Source of the DNA: Sphingobacterium bovistauri
Lineage (GTDB): Bacteria; Bacteroidota; Bacteroidia; Sphingobacteriales; Sphingobacteriaceae
DNA length: 64,000 nucleotides
Direction of reading: 5' to 3'
NCBI RefSeq assembly: GCF_020295405.1
Contig: NZ_JADEYP010000020.1
Span: forward strand, 1-64,000
A model generated the notes under the pieces. It was not told the DNA's origin. It ran no database searches and saw only the letters and a list, made by a program, of their open reading frames with translations. The translations under genes were made by a program, and so were the position numbers. This document shows positions 46,072 to 56,112 of this stretch, piece after piece (within the stretch, counting starts at the first letter, position 1; each line of letters starts with the position of its first letter).

Positions 46072-49000
46072 ATGCTAAATATGAGAAAATATCTACTATT
46101 CTCTATTGCATTGGGGGTGACAATTCCTGGATATTCTTTTGCTAAGAAATCCTCATTGTCAAACAACTCTGATGCTTTAATCAAAGCCTATTTTCATCTT
46201 AAGTCAATTCAAAACAGTATTTCAGGATTGGTATCTGATAACTCAGGTCCTATATCTGGTGTTACAGTGCGAGTTGTAGAGACTGGAGTTTCTGTATCTA
46301 CGGATACTAATGGAAAATATTCAATAAATGCAGCAATTGGTAATACGCTGCGATTTACAAGTATTGGATATGATCCAGTTGATGTCAAAGTAGTTAATGT
46401 TGTGACAAATGTTCAGTTAAAAGTTATTGATAATTCTTTAGACGAAGTAGTTGTGACGGCTTTAGGTATTGAACGAAACAAAAAGAATTTGACGTACTCT
46501 GTACAAACTGTAACAGGAGATGATTTAAGGGCTTCTAATCAAGGAAATATATTGAATGGACTACAAGGGAAAATCGCAGGTGCTCAAATATCATCCTCAG
46601 GAGGATCTCCTGGTTTGCCGACAGAAATAATCTTGAGAGGTTCGTCATCACTTACAGGAGATAACCAACCTCTAATGATCGTAGATGGTATTCGTGTTAA
46701 TAATTCTTCATCTAATGGTACTGTAAATCGTATTGCAGATATTAATCCAGAAGATATAGAAGATATTTCAATATTAAAAGGAGCTGCAGCAGCAGCATTA
46801 TATGGTATTGATGCGGCTTCTGGTGCAATTGTCATTACCACAAAAAAAGGAAAAGCAGGTGTAATGCAAATAGGCGGGTCTTATAAGGCTTTTGTAGAAA
46901 CCATGGGAAGACTGCCTAGTCAACAAACAATTTATACAACAGGTACAGGAGGCACATATGATGAGTCTTCAGGCTCATCCTGGGGTAGGAAATTTAGATA
47001 TGATGAGACGATTTATAATAATGTTCAGCGGTTTTTTCAAACAGCCCTTACACACGATGCAAATTTGAATATAAATGGAGGATCTGAAATTCTTCAATAT
47101 TATATGTCGGGAGGGTATCGGAAAGCAGGATCAATGGTGCCTAATACTTCTCAAGATAAAATTAGTTTTTTAATGAAGGGTACCGCTAAGCTTAGTTCAA
47201 AGACTAGTGTTACCGCATCAGCTAATTATGTTGAGAATGATATCCAAGAGGGTTTAGGAGGAGCTAGTGCAGGTGGTTGGATAAATAGTATCTTGACATA
47301 TCCACTTCGTTATGATATCTTAGAATATCAAAAACCAAATGGAGAGCCTCTGTACTCCTATATAGAGAGTGAAGATGACGGGCGTAACGCTCGAATATCT
47401 CCTATGTGGGGAGTCATGCGTAACCCTAGGAATAATAATGTCAATCGTTTCATAGTAAATGGTAGTGTAGATTATAAAGCTACTGATTGGTTGAAACTGA
47501 ATTATAGATTGGGACAAGATTGGACTTCATCAAAATACAGGACTGTTACAACTCCAGGGACTCCAGGTTCTTATTTCGAGGGCTTTGTGTCAGAATCTAA
47601 CAGCAATTCTAAGTTTATTACTTCAACATTTAATGCTACAGTGCAAAAGAAGATTTTAGATGATTTCAATTTATCATTAATTCTTGGAGCTAATAGTGAT
47701 TATTATGAATCTGCAGGAGTTGGGTATCAAGGAGAAGGTTTTTTAGTTCCTGATATTTTTTCACCAAATGTCATTGAAAGAGATGGGATTATCCTTTCAG
47801 AAAGCTTAAGTAGAAGGCAACGATATGCAATTTATGGAGATTTGAGCTTTTCATACAAAAACTTACTAACGATTGGTATGACAGGAAGAAATGATTGGAC
47901 CTCAACACTATCTCCACAGCACAGGCAATTCTACTCGCCTTCATATTCAGGGAGTTTTACTTTTTCAGAATTAATCAGCCCTGAAGATTGGTTCGGGAAA
48001 TTAAGGGTTAGTTATGCTAAAGTAGGTAAGGACGCTCCAATTTATAGGACAAACACCAATTTAAGACAAGTTGCTACTGTTGGAGGTGGATTTGTCGTGG
48101 ACGCTACTGGTGGTAATCCAAATCTTCGACCAGAGCGAACATCAGAATTTGAGATTGGAACTGAACTTGGATTTTGGAATAGAAGATTGAATATTGACTT
48201 CACATATTACAAACGTGAAAGTATTGATATGATTATGACGCCTCGTGTGCCATTACCTTCGGGATACGTAATAATGACATTCAATGCGGGTTCATTATGG
48301 AATAGGGGTATTGAAGCTTCTGTAAACATAATACCAGTCAAGAATGATAACATAACTTGGAGTAGTACTTTGAATGCTTGGAAGAATACTTCCAAAATGA
48401 CACAATTTGCTGGTGATATTGTGAGGTTCCCATATACAAATGCCCAATTGACTGTTGGTAAAGCAGCATCAGCCCTTGATGAGCATGTTTTAGGTATTTC
48501 TGGTACTGATTATAAGCGTACAGAGGAGGGGTATGTTGTCGTGGATGCGAATGGTTACCCTGTGATTGATGCAACTGAAAAAACGATTGGTAATAGAGAA
48601 CCAGAGTTTAATATTGGTTGGCTTAATAAGATCAATTACAAAGGTTTCAACCTTTCATTTATGTGGGATTTTAGATTTGGAGGTGACATCTTGAATGCCT
48701 CACGTCAGCGTATGATGTCTACAGGTACAGGTTATGATGTAGGGCAATGGCGTGACAAAGAATTTGTTTTTAATGGAGTAGTTGCACAGGAAGATGGTAG
48801 TTATGTGAAAAATGAAAAACCTGTTGTATTAAACTATAGCTTCTTTGCAAATAATTATTACCAAGTAGGGACAAATTTTGTGGAGAAGATTAATTGGGCT
48901 CGAGTTAGATATATAACCTTAGGATATACATTACCTTCATCTTTGGCAAGTAAGTTCGGGCTGAATCGTTTAGGTTTAGAGTTCTCTGCTCAAAATCCAT

Positions 49001-49152
49001 TCATAATAACAAACTATTCAGGAGGAGACCCTGAAGTTAATAGTGCTGGCCCAAATGCTGGTGGTGCAGGAGGGGCAAGTACAATGGGGGTAGACAATGG
49101 CGCAATACCATTACCTAGGGCATTTTCGTTTGGTTTAAATATTGGTTTATAA
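46072..49152 (+). CDS. SusC/RagA TonB-dependent transporter (pair D)
   Basis: 1,026 residues; a second ATG three codons in (46081) is an equally good start. N-terminal CarboxypepD_reg-like domain (about 50-125: ISGLVSDNSGPISGVTVRVV), plug with DEVVVTALGIERNKKNLTYSVQ, IVDGIRVNNSSSN and LKGAAAAALYGIDAASGAIVI, barrel to the C-terminal SFGLNIGL. Its plug is closer to SusC-B (TALGI/TAMGI and AAAALYGI) while its signal peptide is like that of SusC-C. It heads an operon-like run: SusD, two lipoproteins, GH18. A role in importing GlcNAc-containing oligomers released by the GH18 enzyme is inferred. Confidence 0.95.
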   Translation: MLNMRKYLLFSIALGVTIPGYSFAKKSSLSNNSDALIKAYFHLKSIQNSISGLVSDNSGPISGVTVRVVETGVSVSTDTNGKYSINAAIGNTLRFTSIGYDPVDVKVVNVVTNVQLKVIDNSLDEVVVTALGIERNKKNLTYSVQTVTGDDLRASNQGNILNGLQGKIAGAQISSSGGSPGLPTEIILRGSSSLTGDNQPLMIVDGIRVNNSSSNGTVNRIADINPEDIEDISILKGAAAAALYGIDAASGAIVITTKKGKAGVMQIGGSYKAFVETMGRLPSQQTIYTTGTGGTYDESSGSSWGRKFRYDETIYNNVQRFFQTALTHDANLNINGGSEILQYYMSGGYRKAGSMVPNTSQDKISFLMKGTAKLSSKTSVTASANYVENDIQEGLGGASAGGWINSILTYPLRYDILEYQKPNGEPLYSYIESEDDGRNARISPMWGVMRNPRNNNVNRFIVNGSVDYKATDWLKLNYRLGQDWTSSKYRTVTTPGTPGSYFEGFVSESNSNSKFITSTFNATVQKKILDDFNLSLILGANSDYYESAGVGYQGEGFLVPDIFSPNVIERDGIILSESLSRRQRYAIYGDLSFSYKNLLTIGMTGRNDWTSTLSPQHRQFYSPSYSGSFTFSELISPEDWFGKLRVSYAKVGKDAPIYRTNTNLRQVATVGGGFVVDATGGNPNLRPERTSEFEIGTELGFWNRRLNIDFTYYKRESIDMIMTPRVPLPSGYVIMTFNAGSLWNRGIEASVNIIPVKNDNITWSSTLNAWKNTSKMTQFAGDIVRFPYTNAQLTVGKAASALDEHVLGISGTDYKRTEEGYVVVDANGYPVIDATEKTIGNREPEFNIGWLNKINYKGFNLSFMWDFRFGGDILNASRQRMMSTGTGYDVGQWRDKEFVFNGVVAQEDGSYVKNEKPVVLNYSFFANNYYQVGTNFVEKINWARVRYITLGYTLPSSLASKFGLNRLGLEFSAQNPFIITNYSGGDPEVNSAGPNAGGAGGASTMGVDNGAIPLPRAFSFGLNIGL

Positions 49153-49160
49153 TATAAGTC

Positions 49161-50690
49161 ATGAAAAGATATATATATACATTTTCGATATTATTAGCGT
49201 TACTAACAATATCATCTTGTAATAAGTTGGATCTTAATTACAATCCTGTTCAACCAGTAACTGTACCGTCTAACCAAAGACTACCATCTATACAAGCAAA
49301 TTTAGCATATTCATTATACTCACAAGCTAGATTCGCAGCTTATCATAGTTATTATGTAACTAGTCGTACTGGTAATAGCAATGCACAGACAGATACATGG
49401 AATTATAATAATATAAACCGTATGGGGGCTTGGAGATGGCATTATTTTGATGTTGGATCAAATATATCAGGCCCTGCAGGTATGCTCTTGAGGGCATCGG
49501 AAGACGGTGATAATAATTATACAGGTGTTGGTAAAATAATGTTAGCGTTAAGCTTTTTGTCTGCAACAGATGTTTTTGGCGATATGCCATATGAAGAAGC
49601 TTACAACGGAACATTTAATCCTAAATATGATTCTCAAGAAAGAATTTATCAAGGAGTGGAAATATTGCTAGACGAAGGGATTTTGGAATTGAAGAACGTC
49701 AGTCCACTTGCACGTAGTATGAATTCATCGGTTGATTTAATTTACGGGGGTGACTATAACAAATGGATCGCTCTAGCAGAAGGGATTCGAGCACGTATGA
49801 AATTGCATACAGCAAATTTTAAAAACGGTTATCAAGATGTTATAAATGCTGTTAATCTAGCATTAGCAAATTTTGATGACGCATTATTTAGATATCCATC
49901 AAAAAGTGATCTGAATTTTGAGAAAAACCTTTGGGGTGAAGCTAGGCCAAATCCAGAATGGCAATTCGCAGATATCCGAAATGATCTTGTTAACTCTCTA
50001 CCTACAGATGTTTTTATGAAGGCTATGACAGTAGATGCAACTACAAATTCATATGATCCAAGGTTGTATAAATTGACTACACCAGGTGTAAATAGAAAAT
50101 ATTTGGGCGCTAAAATGTCAGAAGGTTTAAGAGATGTCTCGCTTCCTTCGGGTACGGTTTATCAAGATTTTGCAAACTTATATAATGGCTATTGGACAGC
50201 AGATAGTTCCATGTATCCTTATATGGTTAAGGAAGAACTTTATTTTATCAAAGCAGAGGCCCTGTATCACACGAATGACAAGCAAGGAGCATATAGTGCT
50301 TATAAATTAGGTGTTGAAACTAACCTTAGAAGATTAGGTGTTGAAGAAGGACAAATAATTAATTTCTTGGGATCTAATAAATTAGCGCAATCAATAGAAA
50401 AATTGACTATAGCAGATATTATGATGCAAAAGTGGGTTGCGCTATACCTTCAGGCTGAGACATGGGTGGATATCAGAAGATATGGCTATAGTAATGTGGC
50501 GTATCCTGATCTTTACTATCCAAGATATGCATTAGCAGAATGGGGAGGAAGATATATTCAACGTTTCGTATATGATCCACAGACTGAATATGTATATAAT
50601 CCTAAGGAAATAGAAAGATTAGGAGCAGGGTCGAGAGATTGGGTTTTTAAACCATTATGGTGGGCAGAAAATTCTACATTAAAAAATTAA
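49161..50690 (+). CDS. SusD-like substrate-binding lipoprotein (SusD-like_2 type, pair D)
   Basis: 509 residues. Lipobox ISSC (Cys about 20) followed by NKLDLNYNPVQPVTVPS. Features of the SusD nutrient-binding group: KIMLALSFLSATDVFGDMPYEEAY (about 125-150, read in parts), YGGDYNKWIALAEGIRARMKLH, VKEELYFIKAEALYHTND, and QKWVALYLQAETWVDIRRYGY. It partners SusC-D, 8 bp upstream. The next lipoprotein starts 11 bp after its stop. Confidence 0.93.
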   Translation: MKRYIYTFSILLALLTISSCNKLDLNYNPVQPVTVPSNQRLPSIQANLAYSLYSQARFAAYHSYYVTSRTGNSNAQTDTWNYNNINRMGAWRWHYFDVGSNISGPAGMLLRASEDGDNNYTGVGKIMLALSFLSATDVFGDMPYEEAYNGTFNPKYDSQERIYQGVEILLDEGILELKNVSPLARSMNSSVDLIYGGDYNKWIALAEGIRARMKLHTANFKNGYQDVINAVNLALANFDDALFRYPSKSDLNFEKNLWGEARPNPEWQFADIRNDLVNSLPTDVFMKAMTVDATTNSYDPRLYKLTTPGVNRKYLGAKMSEGLRDVSLPSGTVYQDFANLYNGYWTADSSMYPYMVKEELYFIKAEALYHTNDKQGAYSAYKLGVETNLRRLGVEEGQIINFLGSNKLAQSIEKLTIADIMMQKWVALYLQAETWVDIRRYGYSNVAYPDLYYPRYALAEWGGRYIQRFVYDPQTEYVYNPKEIERLGAGSRDWVFKPLWWAENSTLKN

Positions 50691-50701
50691 AGGAGAGCAA
50701 T

Positions 50702-51484
50702 ATGAAAAGTATTTTTAAATATATGATATTGGCTGTGTTTACCTTAGGTGTTGTTGGGTGTGATAAAAATGATCCAATTACTGAGTTGGGATCGACAAAT
50801 GGGGAGTTTTCAGCTCAACTAAGTGTAAGCTACAATAATACACGGCCAGCGATTGGAGATAGTCTAATTGTGACAGCATCTACTTGGCAACGTGATGACA
50901 AGTTTGATAAAATTGTTTTTTATGAGACCATTTATGAATCATTTGGCGTAGAGATCAAATTAAAACATGGAACTTCAATTAATACTAAAGATATAGAACA
51001 GGACAATAATAAATATTCAACATTGATTATGTCTGATACTATTAAAAGTAGAGGTGAATGGGGCAAGGTCTTAGCACAGGATTTAGATAAATATTGGGTT
51101 ACTGTAACAAACAATTATGTTATTCGATTACCCTATACAATACAGCGTCTTGATGGAAAATATCCAAGCGATAATTCATTAATAACTAAGATGACGACAT
51201 CTGAATTTGCAATATTAAAAAGTTTGTTAGCTTATAATATAACCAAAGAAGATTATTTAGCTCTATTTCCTGGATCTCCATCTAGTCATTTTACGACTGC
51301 GGGATCATTAACAAATGTAGGGATGGATAATTTACGAAGTCAATTAACCAGTCAAAAGTTATTGGAGATTACCAATGCAGTTGTAAAGAAGGGAGCTTAT
51401 ACAGTAGCGCTGGTCGTAGATGTGATTACCCCAACTGGAGCCGTAACTTCTTCTACACCTAGAATATTTGAAAATACAATTTAA
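50702..51484 (+). CDS. PUL-D accessory lipoprotein of unknown function
   Basis: 260 residues from ATG 50702 (MKSIFKYMIL); the in-frame codons upstream overlap susD and are not used. Lipobox VVGC (Cys about 20). The mature part starts with strands typical of an Ig-like fold (EFSAQLSVSYNNTRPAIGDSLIVTA, in parts) and continues as a mixed helical/beta region without recognised motifs. By position (SusC, SusD, then this) it resembles SusE/F-like surface glycan-binding proteins; that is inference from order only. Confidence 0.75.
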   Translation: MKSIFKYMILAVFTLGVVGCDKNDPITELGSTNGEFSAQLSVSYNNTRPAIGDSLIVTASTWQRDDKFDKIVFYETIYESFGVEIKLKHGTSINTKDIEQDNNKYSTLIMSDTIKSRGEWGKVLAQDLDKYWVTVTNNYVIRLPYTIQRLDGKYPSDNSLITKMTTSEFAILKSLLAYNITKEDYLALFPGSPSSHFTTAGSLTNVGMDNLRSQLTSQKLLEITNAVVKKGAYTVALVVDVITPTGAVTSSTPRIFENTI

Positions 51485-51490
51485 GAAATT

Positions 51491-53110
51491 ATGAAAAGTT
51501 TAAAATATTTTTATTTACTGGCAATATTTCTATTTGTGTCTGGATGTAGCAAAGAAGAAATACAGAATATAGGTCAGCAGGGACAGTACCTTGCCAATTT
51601 TGACTTTCCAACAGTTAAAGTTTTTGCTCCTGGAAAAGTAGGTATTACAAATAGATCAAAGAATGCCGATAAATTTGAGTGGGAATTTAATGACGCAAAA
51701 CGAGTTACTCCTCAAGGTGACACTGTAGAATATCTAACTTCAGATAAGATGGTTCCAGATTCTGCTTTCTATGAATTACCAGGCGAGTATGAAGTTAAAT
51801 TAACGACATGGCAAGGAAATCAAAAGCAGGAAATTATTAAAAAGATTATTGTTGAGAAGCAAGCTCCTACTATCTTACCGCCAGACAACATTGGAGTATT
51901 TATGGAGGTTGAATTCGCAACTAAAGTATTTCAATACCCAGGAAAACCTATTACATATAATTGGGATTTTGGAAATGGAATTACTTCAAATTTAGCGAAT
52001 CCAAAAGTTACATTTACGATTGAAGGAACTCAATTGGTAAAACTAACGATCAACGATGGTCAAGAAACATTATCTACTGAATTATTAATAAATGTTCAGG
52101 GTGAATTAGCTAAGACAATATATTTCACAGATGCATTCTCGAGAAGGATTTATAAGTATAAATTGACAAAACAAAGTGTTAGTCAAGTGGAATGGATTGG
52201 TGTTTCTACTGGATATAATGCATTCGGATTATCAGTAAAGGGAAGTAAATTATATCTATCTGAGGCAGGTTTAGGAACCAGATTTTCATCAGGGGATGCT
52301 GCTAAAGCAGATGGTTCATTGAAATCATATAATTTGGATGGATCTGGTGAAAATATTATCTCGAAGCCAGTTGCATCAACTTTAGATTATCGTGATGACC
52401 CTTGGATGCATACTGTAGATCAATACGGAAATATCTGGTGGACCTGTAGAAATTGGGGGGTTCGTGCATTGAATGCTTCAGCCTCGGAAGCCAGTTATCC
52501 AGCTGTCAAGTTTAATATCAATGCTACTATTGCTGGCGAAGGAGTGGCAACTTACTTTGCGTCAGACATTAAAGAAGTTGGAAATGAAATCTGGGTTTCT
52601 TATGCAGGAACGACTGGTAAAGGTATTTATAAGTTTGGATATGATGGGGCTTTTATTGGAAAGTTCACTACAGCAATTCAAAGTCATGCTATTAGGACTT
52701 TTGTAGTTGATCAAGTAAACAAACATATTTATTTTGCTACAAATAGAGCTGATGGAGGTCGAGCGGTAGGAGTTTATAGAGCAGACCTAGATGGCTCTAA
52801 TATAATTGCTATTGATGCGAATTGGACTATGGGTATTGGTTCTGGAGGATTTAGTGATCAAGGAGCTGCAGGAGAATTTATTTATATAACAAATCTTGAT
52901 ATCGATGTGGATGAAAATGGAGATGGACATTTATATTATGGATATCGTAGCTTTTCAGATATAAGAGGAAGTGGTAACCCACCAACACTAGGCACATCAG
53001 CAGAGAACTCTGGAATTAAAGCATATAATTTAGATGGATCAGAAAGTTCTAAATTCCTATTTAAAGGATATGCTCCATATGGATTGGCAATTGATCAAGT
53101 TAAACGATAA
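51491..53110 (+). CDS. PKD-domain/beta-propeller lipoprotein (PUL-D)
   Basis: 539 residues. Lipobox VSGC (Cys about 19). Two PKD-like domains follow: about 30-115 (ITNRSKNADKFEWEFNDA, ELPGEYEVKLTTWQGNQ) and about 125-210 (YNWDFGNGITSNLANPKVTF, read in parts). Residues about 215-539 form repeated propeller blades (TIYFTDAFSRRIYKYKL, GLSVKGSKLYLSEAG, IYFATNRADGG, YITNLDIDVDENGDGHLYYG) resembling LDL-receptor YWTD or NHL propellers. Likely a surface glycan or peptide binding protein of the SusC/D complex. A hairpin terminator separates it from the GH18 gene 59 bp downstream. Confidence 0.82.
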   Translation: MKSLKYFYLLAIFLFVSGCSKEEIQNIGQQGQYLANFDFPTVKVFAPGKVGITNRSKNADKFEWEFNDAKRVTPQGDTVEYLTSDKMVPDSAFYELPGEYEVKLTTWQGNQKQEIIKKIIVEKQAPTILPPDNIGVFMEVEFATKVFQYPGKPITYNWDFGNGITSNLANPKVTFTIEGTQLVKLTINDGQETLSTELLINVQGELAKTIYFTDAFSRRIYKYKLTKQSVSQVEWIGVSTGYNAFGLSVKGSKLYLSEAGLGTRFSSGDAAKADGSLKSYNLDGSGENIISKPVASTLDYRDDPWMHTVDQYGNIWWTCRNWGVRALNASASEASYPAVKFNINATIAGEGVATYFASDIKEVGNEIWVSYAGTTGKGIYKFGYDGAFIGKFTTAIQSHAIRTFVVDQVNKHIYFATNRADGGRAVGVYRADLDGSNIIAIDANWTMGIGSGGFSDQGAAGEFIYITNLDIDVDENGDGHLYYGYRSFSDIRGSGNPPTLGTSAENSGIKAYNLDGSESSKFLFKGYAPYGLAIDQVKR

Positions 53111-53157
53111 TTGTAATATGCTTCTTTTTTTATGGATAGGAGGCATATTACAATTTT
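53111..53157 (+). terminator. Hairpin between the propeller lipoprotein and the GH18 gene
   Basis: TTGTAATATGC pairs with GCATATTACAA around a 21-nt loop containing T7, followed by TTTT. The long loop suggests partial read-through into the GH18 gene. Confidence 0.6.
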
Positions 53158-53169
53158 AAAACAGTATTT

Positions 53170-54189
53170 ATGAAAAGAATATTATTGTATATAACACTTT
53201 TATCAATTTTTACTTCATGTAAAAGGGAAGTGGTTTGGGTTCCAGATGGTTATGGTGCATCCAAGGTCGAAAAGCCTACAGGGCAATATGTCGCAGATTT
53301 GTCTTTTAAAAGAATTGCGTATGCGTATCATAATTCGGTCGTAGCCAATTTCGATTCAACAAAATTGAAATATATTACTCATTTACATTTTGCCTTCTTA
53401 AATCCTAAAGAGGATGGTACTTTATTAACATTAACCAATCAGGCGAATTTTGAGGCATTAAATAAGTTAGCAAAGGACAATAAGGTGAAAACTGCATTTT
53501 CTATTCAAGGAAATGAGTTGGTTTTTAGGACAATTGCCGCTAATGAACAGACTCGTAAGCAATTGGTAAAAAGTCTAGTTGAGTTTGCTGTTCGTTATGA
53601 TTTGGACGGTATCGATTTGGATTGGGAATACCCTAGAGCTAATCATGGTTCGGATGTGTCTTTTGAATTATTAACACAAGAATTGTCACAAGAATTACAT
53701 TCATGGCACAAATATTTAAGCATGGCGGTAACTCCTGGTATTTATGCGGGTGCGGTAAAGGATGGTGTTACAAAGGGTGCCATAGATGCCGTTGATTTTG
53801 TTAATCTGATGGCTTATGATGGACGAGGAGTAGATCCTGCTAACCTTAATCATCATTCTACTTATGTGATGGCGGAAAGAGTAATCAATATTTGGCTTAA
53901 CGAAAAAGCTGTTCCAAAAGAAAAAATAGTGGTTGGAATCCCTGTTTATGGCAAAAATGTTTCGAATACGTCAATGACATATAGAGCATTACTTGCGGCA
54001 GGTGCTGATTCCGATTTAGATGAATTTACTGTTTCTGGAAGCACATATTATTTTAATGGTATACCAACCATTAAGCAAAAAACCCAATTAGCAAAACTCA
54101 AAGGTAATGGGGTGATGTTTTGGGAGTATGGTCAAGATGCGGTTGGTGATTTATCATTATTGAAAGCATCATTTGATGCTAGCAAATAG
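53170..54189 (+). CDS. GH18 family lipoprotein (chitinase/endo-beta-N-acetylglucosaminidase type)
   Basis: 339 residues. Lipobox FTSC (Cys about 17). TIM barrel (about 45-335) with SIQG near 111 and the catalytic DxxDxDxE signature DGIDLDWE at 146-153, Glu153 being the acid; VNLMAYDGRG, GIPVYGKNV and the late MFWEYGQD Trp strand are as expected. GH18 enzymes cut beta-1,4 bonds after GlcNAc in chitin, peptidoglycan or N-glycans by substrate-assisted catalysis. No carbohydrate-binding module and a short length point to oligosaccharides as substrate. The location after SusC/D pair D suggests it feeds that transporter. Confidence 0.92.
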   Translation: MKRILLYITLLSIFTSCKREVVWVPDGYGASKVEKPTGQYVADLSFKRIAYAYHNSVVANFDSTKLKYITHLHFAFLNPKEDGTLLTLTNQANFEALNKLAKDNKVKTAFSIQGNELVFRTIAANEQTRKQLVKSLVEFAVRYDLDGIDLDWEYPRANHGSDVSFELLTQELSQELHSWHKYLSMAVTPGIYAGAVKDGVTKGAIDAVDFVNLMAYDGRGVDPANLNHHSTYVMAERVINIWLNEKAVPKEKIVVGIPVYGKNVSNTSMTYRALLAAGADSDLDEFTVSGSTYYFNGIPTIKQKTQLAKLKGNGVMFWEYGQDAVGDLSLLKASFDASK

Positions 54190-54214
54190 TTTGTTAAGGT
54201 TGATTTTGGCTTTG

Positions 54215-54259
54215 TTGACTCATTTTGACTCACTTTTGAATAATATAGGGGTATCTTTG
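54215..54259 (+). promoter_or_regulatory. Promoter region with 10-bp phased direct repeat
   Basis: TTGACTCA occurs twice (54215-54222 and 54225-54232), exactly 10 bp apart, followed by a -7 box TATCTTTG (54252-54259), 20 bp before the ATG at 54280. A dimeric activator site on one DNA face would fit. Confidence 0.45.
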
Positions 54260-54279
54260 TGTACCCTTAACATTTACGT

Positions 54280-56112
54280 ATGAAAAGATTTTTATTAGCA
54301 TTTACTTTTTGTTTGTGCATTTCAAATTTATTTGCTCAAACCTCATTCAAATTTGCACAGATTACAGATACACATATTGGTGGACATAGTGGTGAAGAGG
54401 ATTTACGAAGAACAGTAGAAGATTTAAATAAACAGCAAGATATTGATTTTGTAATTCTTTCAGGTGATGTAACAGAATTTGGTTCTGAGGAAGAGTTAAA
54501 ACTTGCTAAATTAGTGCTGGATGGTCTAAAATTGCCACTTTATATTGTTCCTGGAAATCATGATAGTAACTGGTCTGAGAGTGGAGCGAATTCATTTCGT
54601 AAAGTTTTTGGAGGTGAAACTTTCTTTTTTGAGCATAAAGGCTACCAATTCATAGGAACTACTTCGGGGCCTAATATGCGTATGAGTCCTGGGCAGATTC
54701 CTCGTGAAAATATCGTTTGGCTGGATTCGGTATTCAAGGCTAATCCAAATAGAGAAATTCCATTGATTTCTATAAATCATTACCCATTAGATTCATCATT
54801 GAATAATTGGTACGAATTGGTTGATAGATTGCAAGCTAGAAATATTCAGTTTGCATTATGTGGGCATGGACATGCAAATAAATTGTATGATTGGGATGGA
54901 ATACCAGGTGTAATGGTACGATCTAATCTACGTGCAAAATCAAATGTAGGAGGTTATAACATTATTACATTAACAAAAGACTCTGTTTTCTTTCAAGAGC
55001 GTAATCCTGGTATATCGACAAAAGATGCTTGGCTGAAATTACCTCTTCAAAAGTTAGCTTTTAATGGACACTATAAGCGCCCTGATTTTAGCTTGAATAA
55101 TTCTACAAGAGTAAAAGTTGCTTGGGAATATGTAAATGACGGTGATTTAGGTGCTGGTATTAGTTCGGATGGAAAATTAGCTTTTACAGCAAATACGATC
55201 GGTGAGTTATTCGCTTTGGATATTAATTCAGGTAAGCGTCGATGGGTGTTTCAAACCAAAGGAAAAGTGTATTCAACGCCAGCTGTTTCTAAAGGTATCG
55301 TAGTGGTGGGTTCATCAGATAATTATATTTATGCTGTTGACAGTAAAACAGGAAAAGAACTGTGGAAAGTAGAGGCTAATAAGGCAGTCTTAGGTTCACC
55401 AACTATTTATAAAGGTAATGTATACATTGGAGCTTCAGATGGTGTTTTTAGATGTGTAAATCTTAAAACAGGTAAGATGGTTTGGACATTTGATCAAGTG
55501 AAAAATTATGTTTCTACACTACCTACGATTGCAGATGGGAAAGTAATATTCGGCTCTTGGGGCAATGGGTTTTATGCTTTAGATGTCAATACCGGGAAAT
55601 TAGTGTGGGAATGGAATAATGGACATGCAAATAGAATGTTTTCAGCAGCAGCATGCTACCCTGTAGTCGCAAATAATCGTGTTTTCATCGTTGCTCCAGA
55701 TCGATTTATGACTGCTTTGGATTTGAAAACTGGAAAGGTCATTTGGAGAGAGAAGAAGGATGATGTTCGTGTACGCGAATCTATGGGCTTATCGTACGAT
55801 AAGAAAACTGTGTATGCGAAAACGATGGATGGCGAATTAATAGGTGTGCCAGTAACAGCAAACCAAATGGATGTTGCGTGGAAGTCTAAACTAAAATTGC
55901 CCTATGAGCTAACTCCTTCTGCAATATATAGCAATAAAGGTTTAGTTATTGTGCCTAATAATTCAGGATTAGTGTCTGCGGTCCATCCAAAATCTGGAGA
56001 TGTTGTTTGGCAATATAAAATTTCTAACGGCATGGTGAATCCAACTTTAGTGACTGAACAATATATCATAGCAAGTACAATGGATGGTAAAATAGTTAAG
56101 TTATATTATTAA
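54280..56112 (+). CDS. Calcineurin-like metallophosphoesterase fused to PQQ-like beta-propeller
   Basis: 610 residues. Signal peptide to about 20 (NLFAQ). Residues about 22-235 are a metallophosphoesterase with a full metal set: QITDTHIGG, LSGDVTEFG, VPGNHDSNW, SINHYPLD and LCGHGHANK. Residues about 275-610 are a PQQ-like (YVTN/WD-type) propeller with at least six blades of the pattern ALDxxTGKxxW. Family members of this fusion are periplasmic; the substrate is unknown. In a locus with a phosphodiester glycosidase it could remove phosphate from released sugars, which is inference. It has its own promoter and lies just before the deacetylase remnant. Confidence 0.88.
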   Translation: MKRFLLAFTFCLCISNLFAQTSFKFAQITDTHIGGHSGEEDLRRTVEDLNKQQDIDFVILSGDVTEFGSEEELKLAKLVLDGLKLPLYIVPGNHDSNWSESGANSFRKVFGGETFFFEHKGYQFIGTTSGPNMRMSPGQIPRENIVWLDSVFKANPNREIPLISINHYPLDSSLNNWYELVDRLQARNIQFALCGHGHANKLYDWDGIPGVMVRSNLRAKSNVGGYNIITLTKDSVFFQERNPGISTKDAWLKLPLQKLAFNGHYKRPDFSLNNSTRVKVAWEYVNDGDLGAGISSDGKLAFTANTIGELFALDINSGKRRWVFQTKGKVYSTPAVSKGIVVVGSSDNYIYAVDSKTGKELWKVEANKAVLGSPTIYKGNVYIGASDGVFRCVNLKTGKMVWTFDQVKNYVSTLPTIADGKVIFGSWGNGFYALDVNTGKLVWEWNNGHANRMFSAAACYPVVANNRVFIVAPDRFMTALDLKTGKVIWREKKDDVRVRESMGLSYDKKTVYAKTMDGELIGVPVTANQMDVAWKSKLKLPYELTPSAIYSNKGLVIVPNNSGLVSAVHPKSGDVVWQYKISNGMVNPTLVTEQYIIASTMDGKIVKLYY

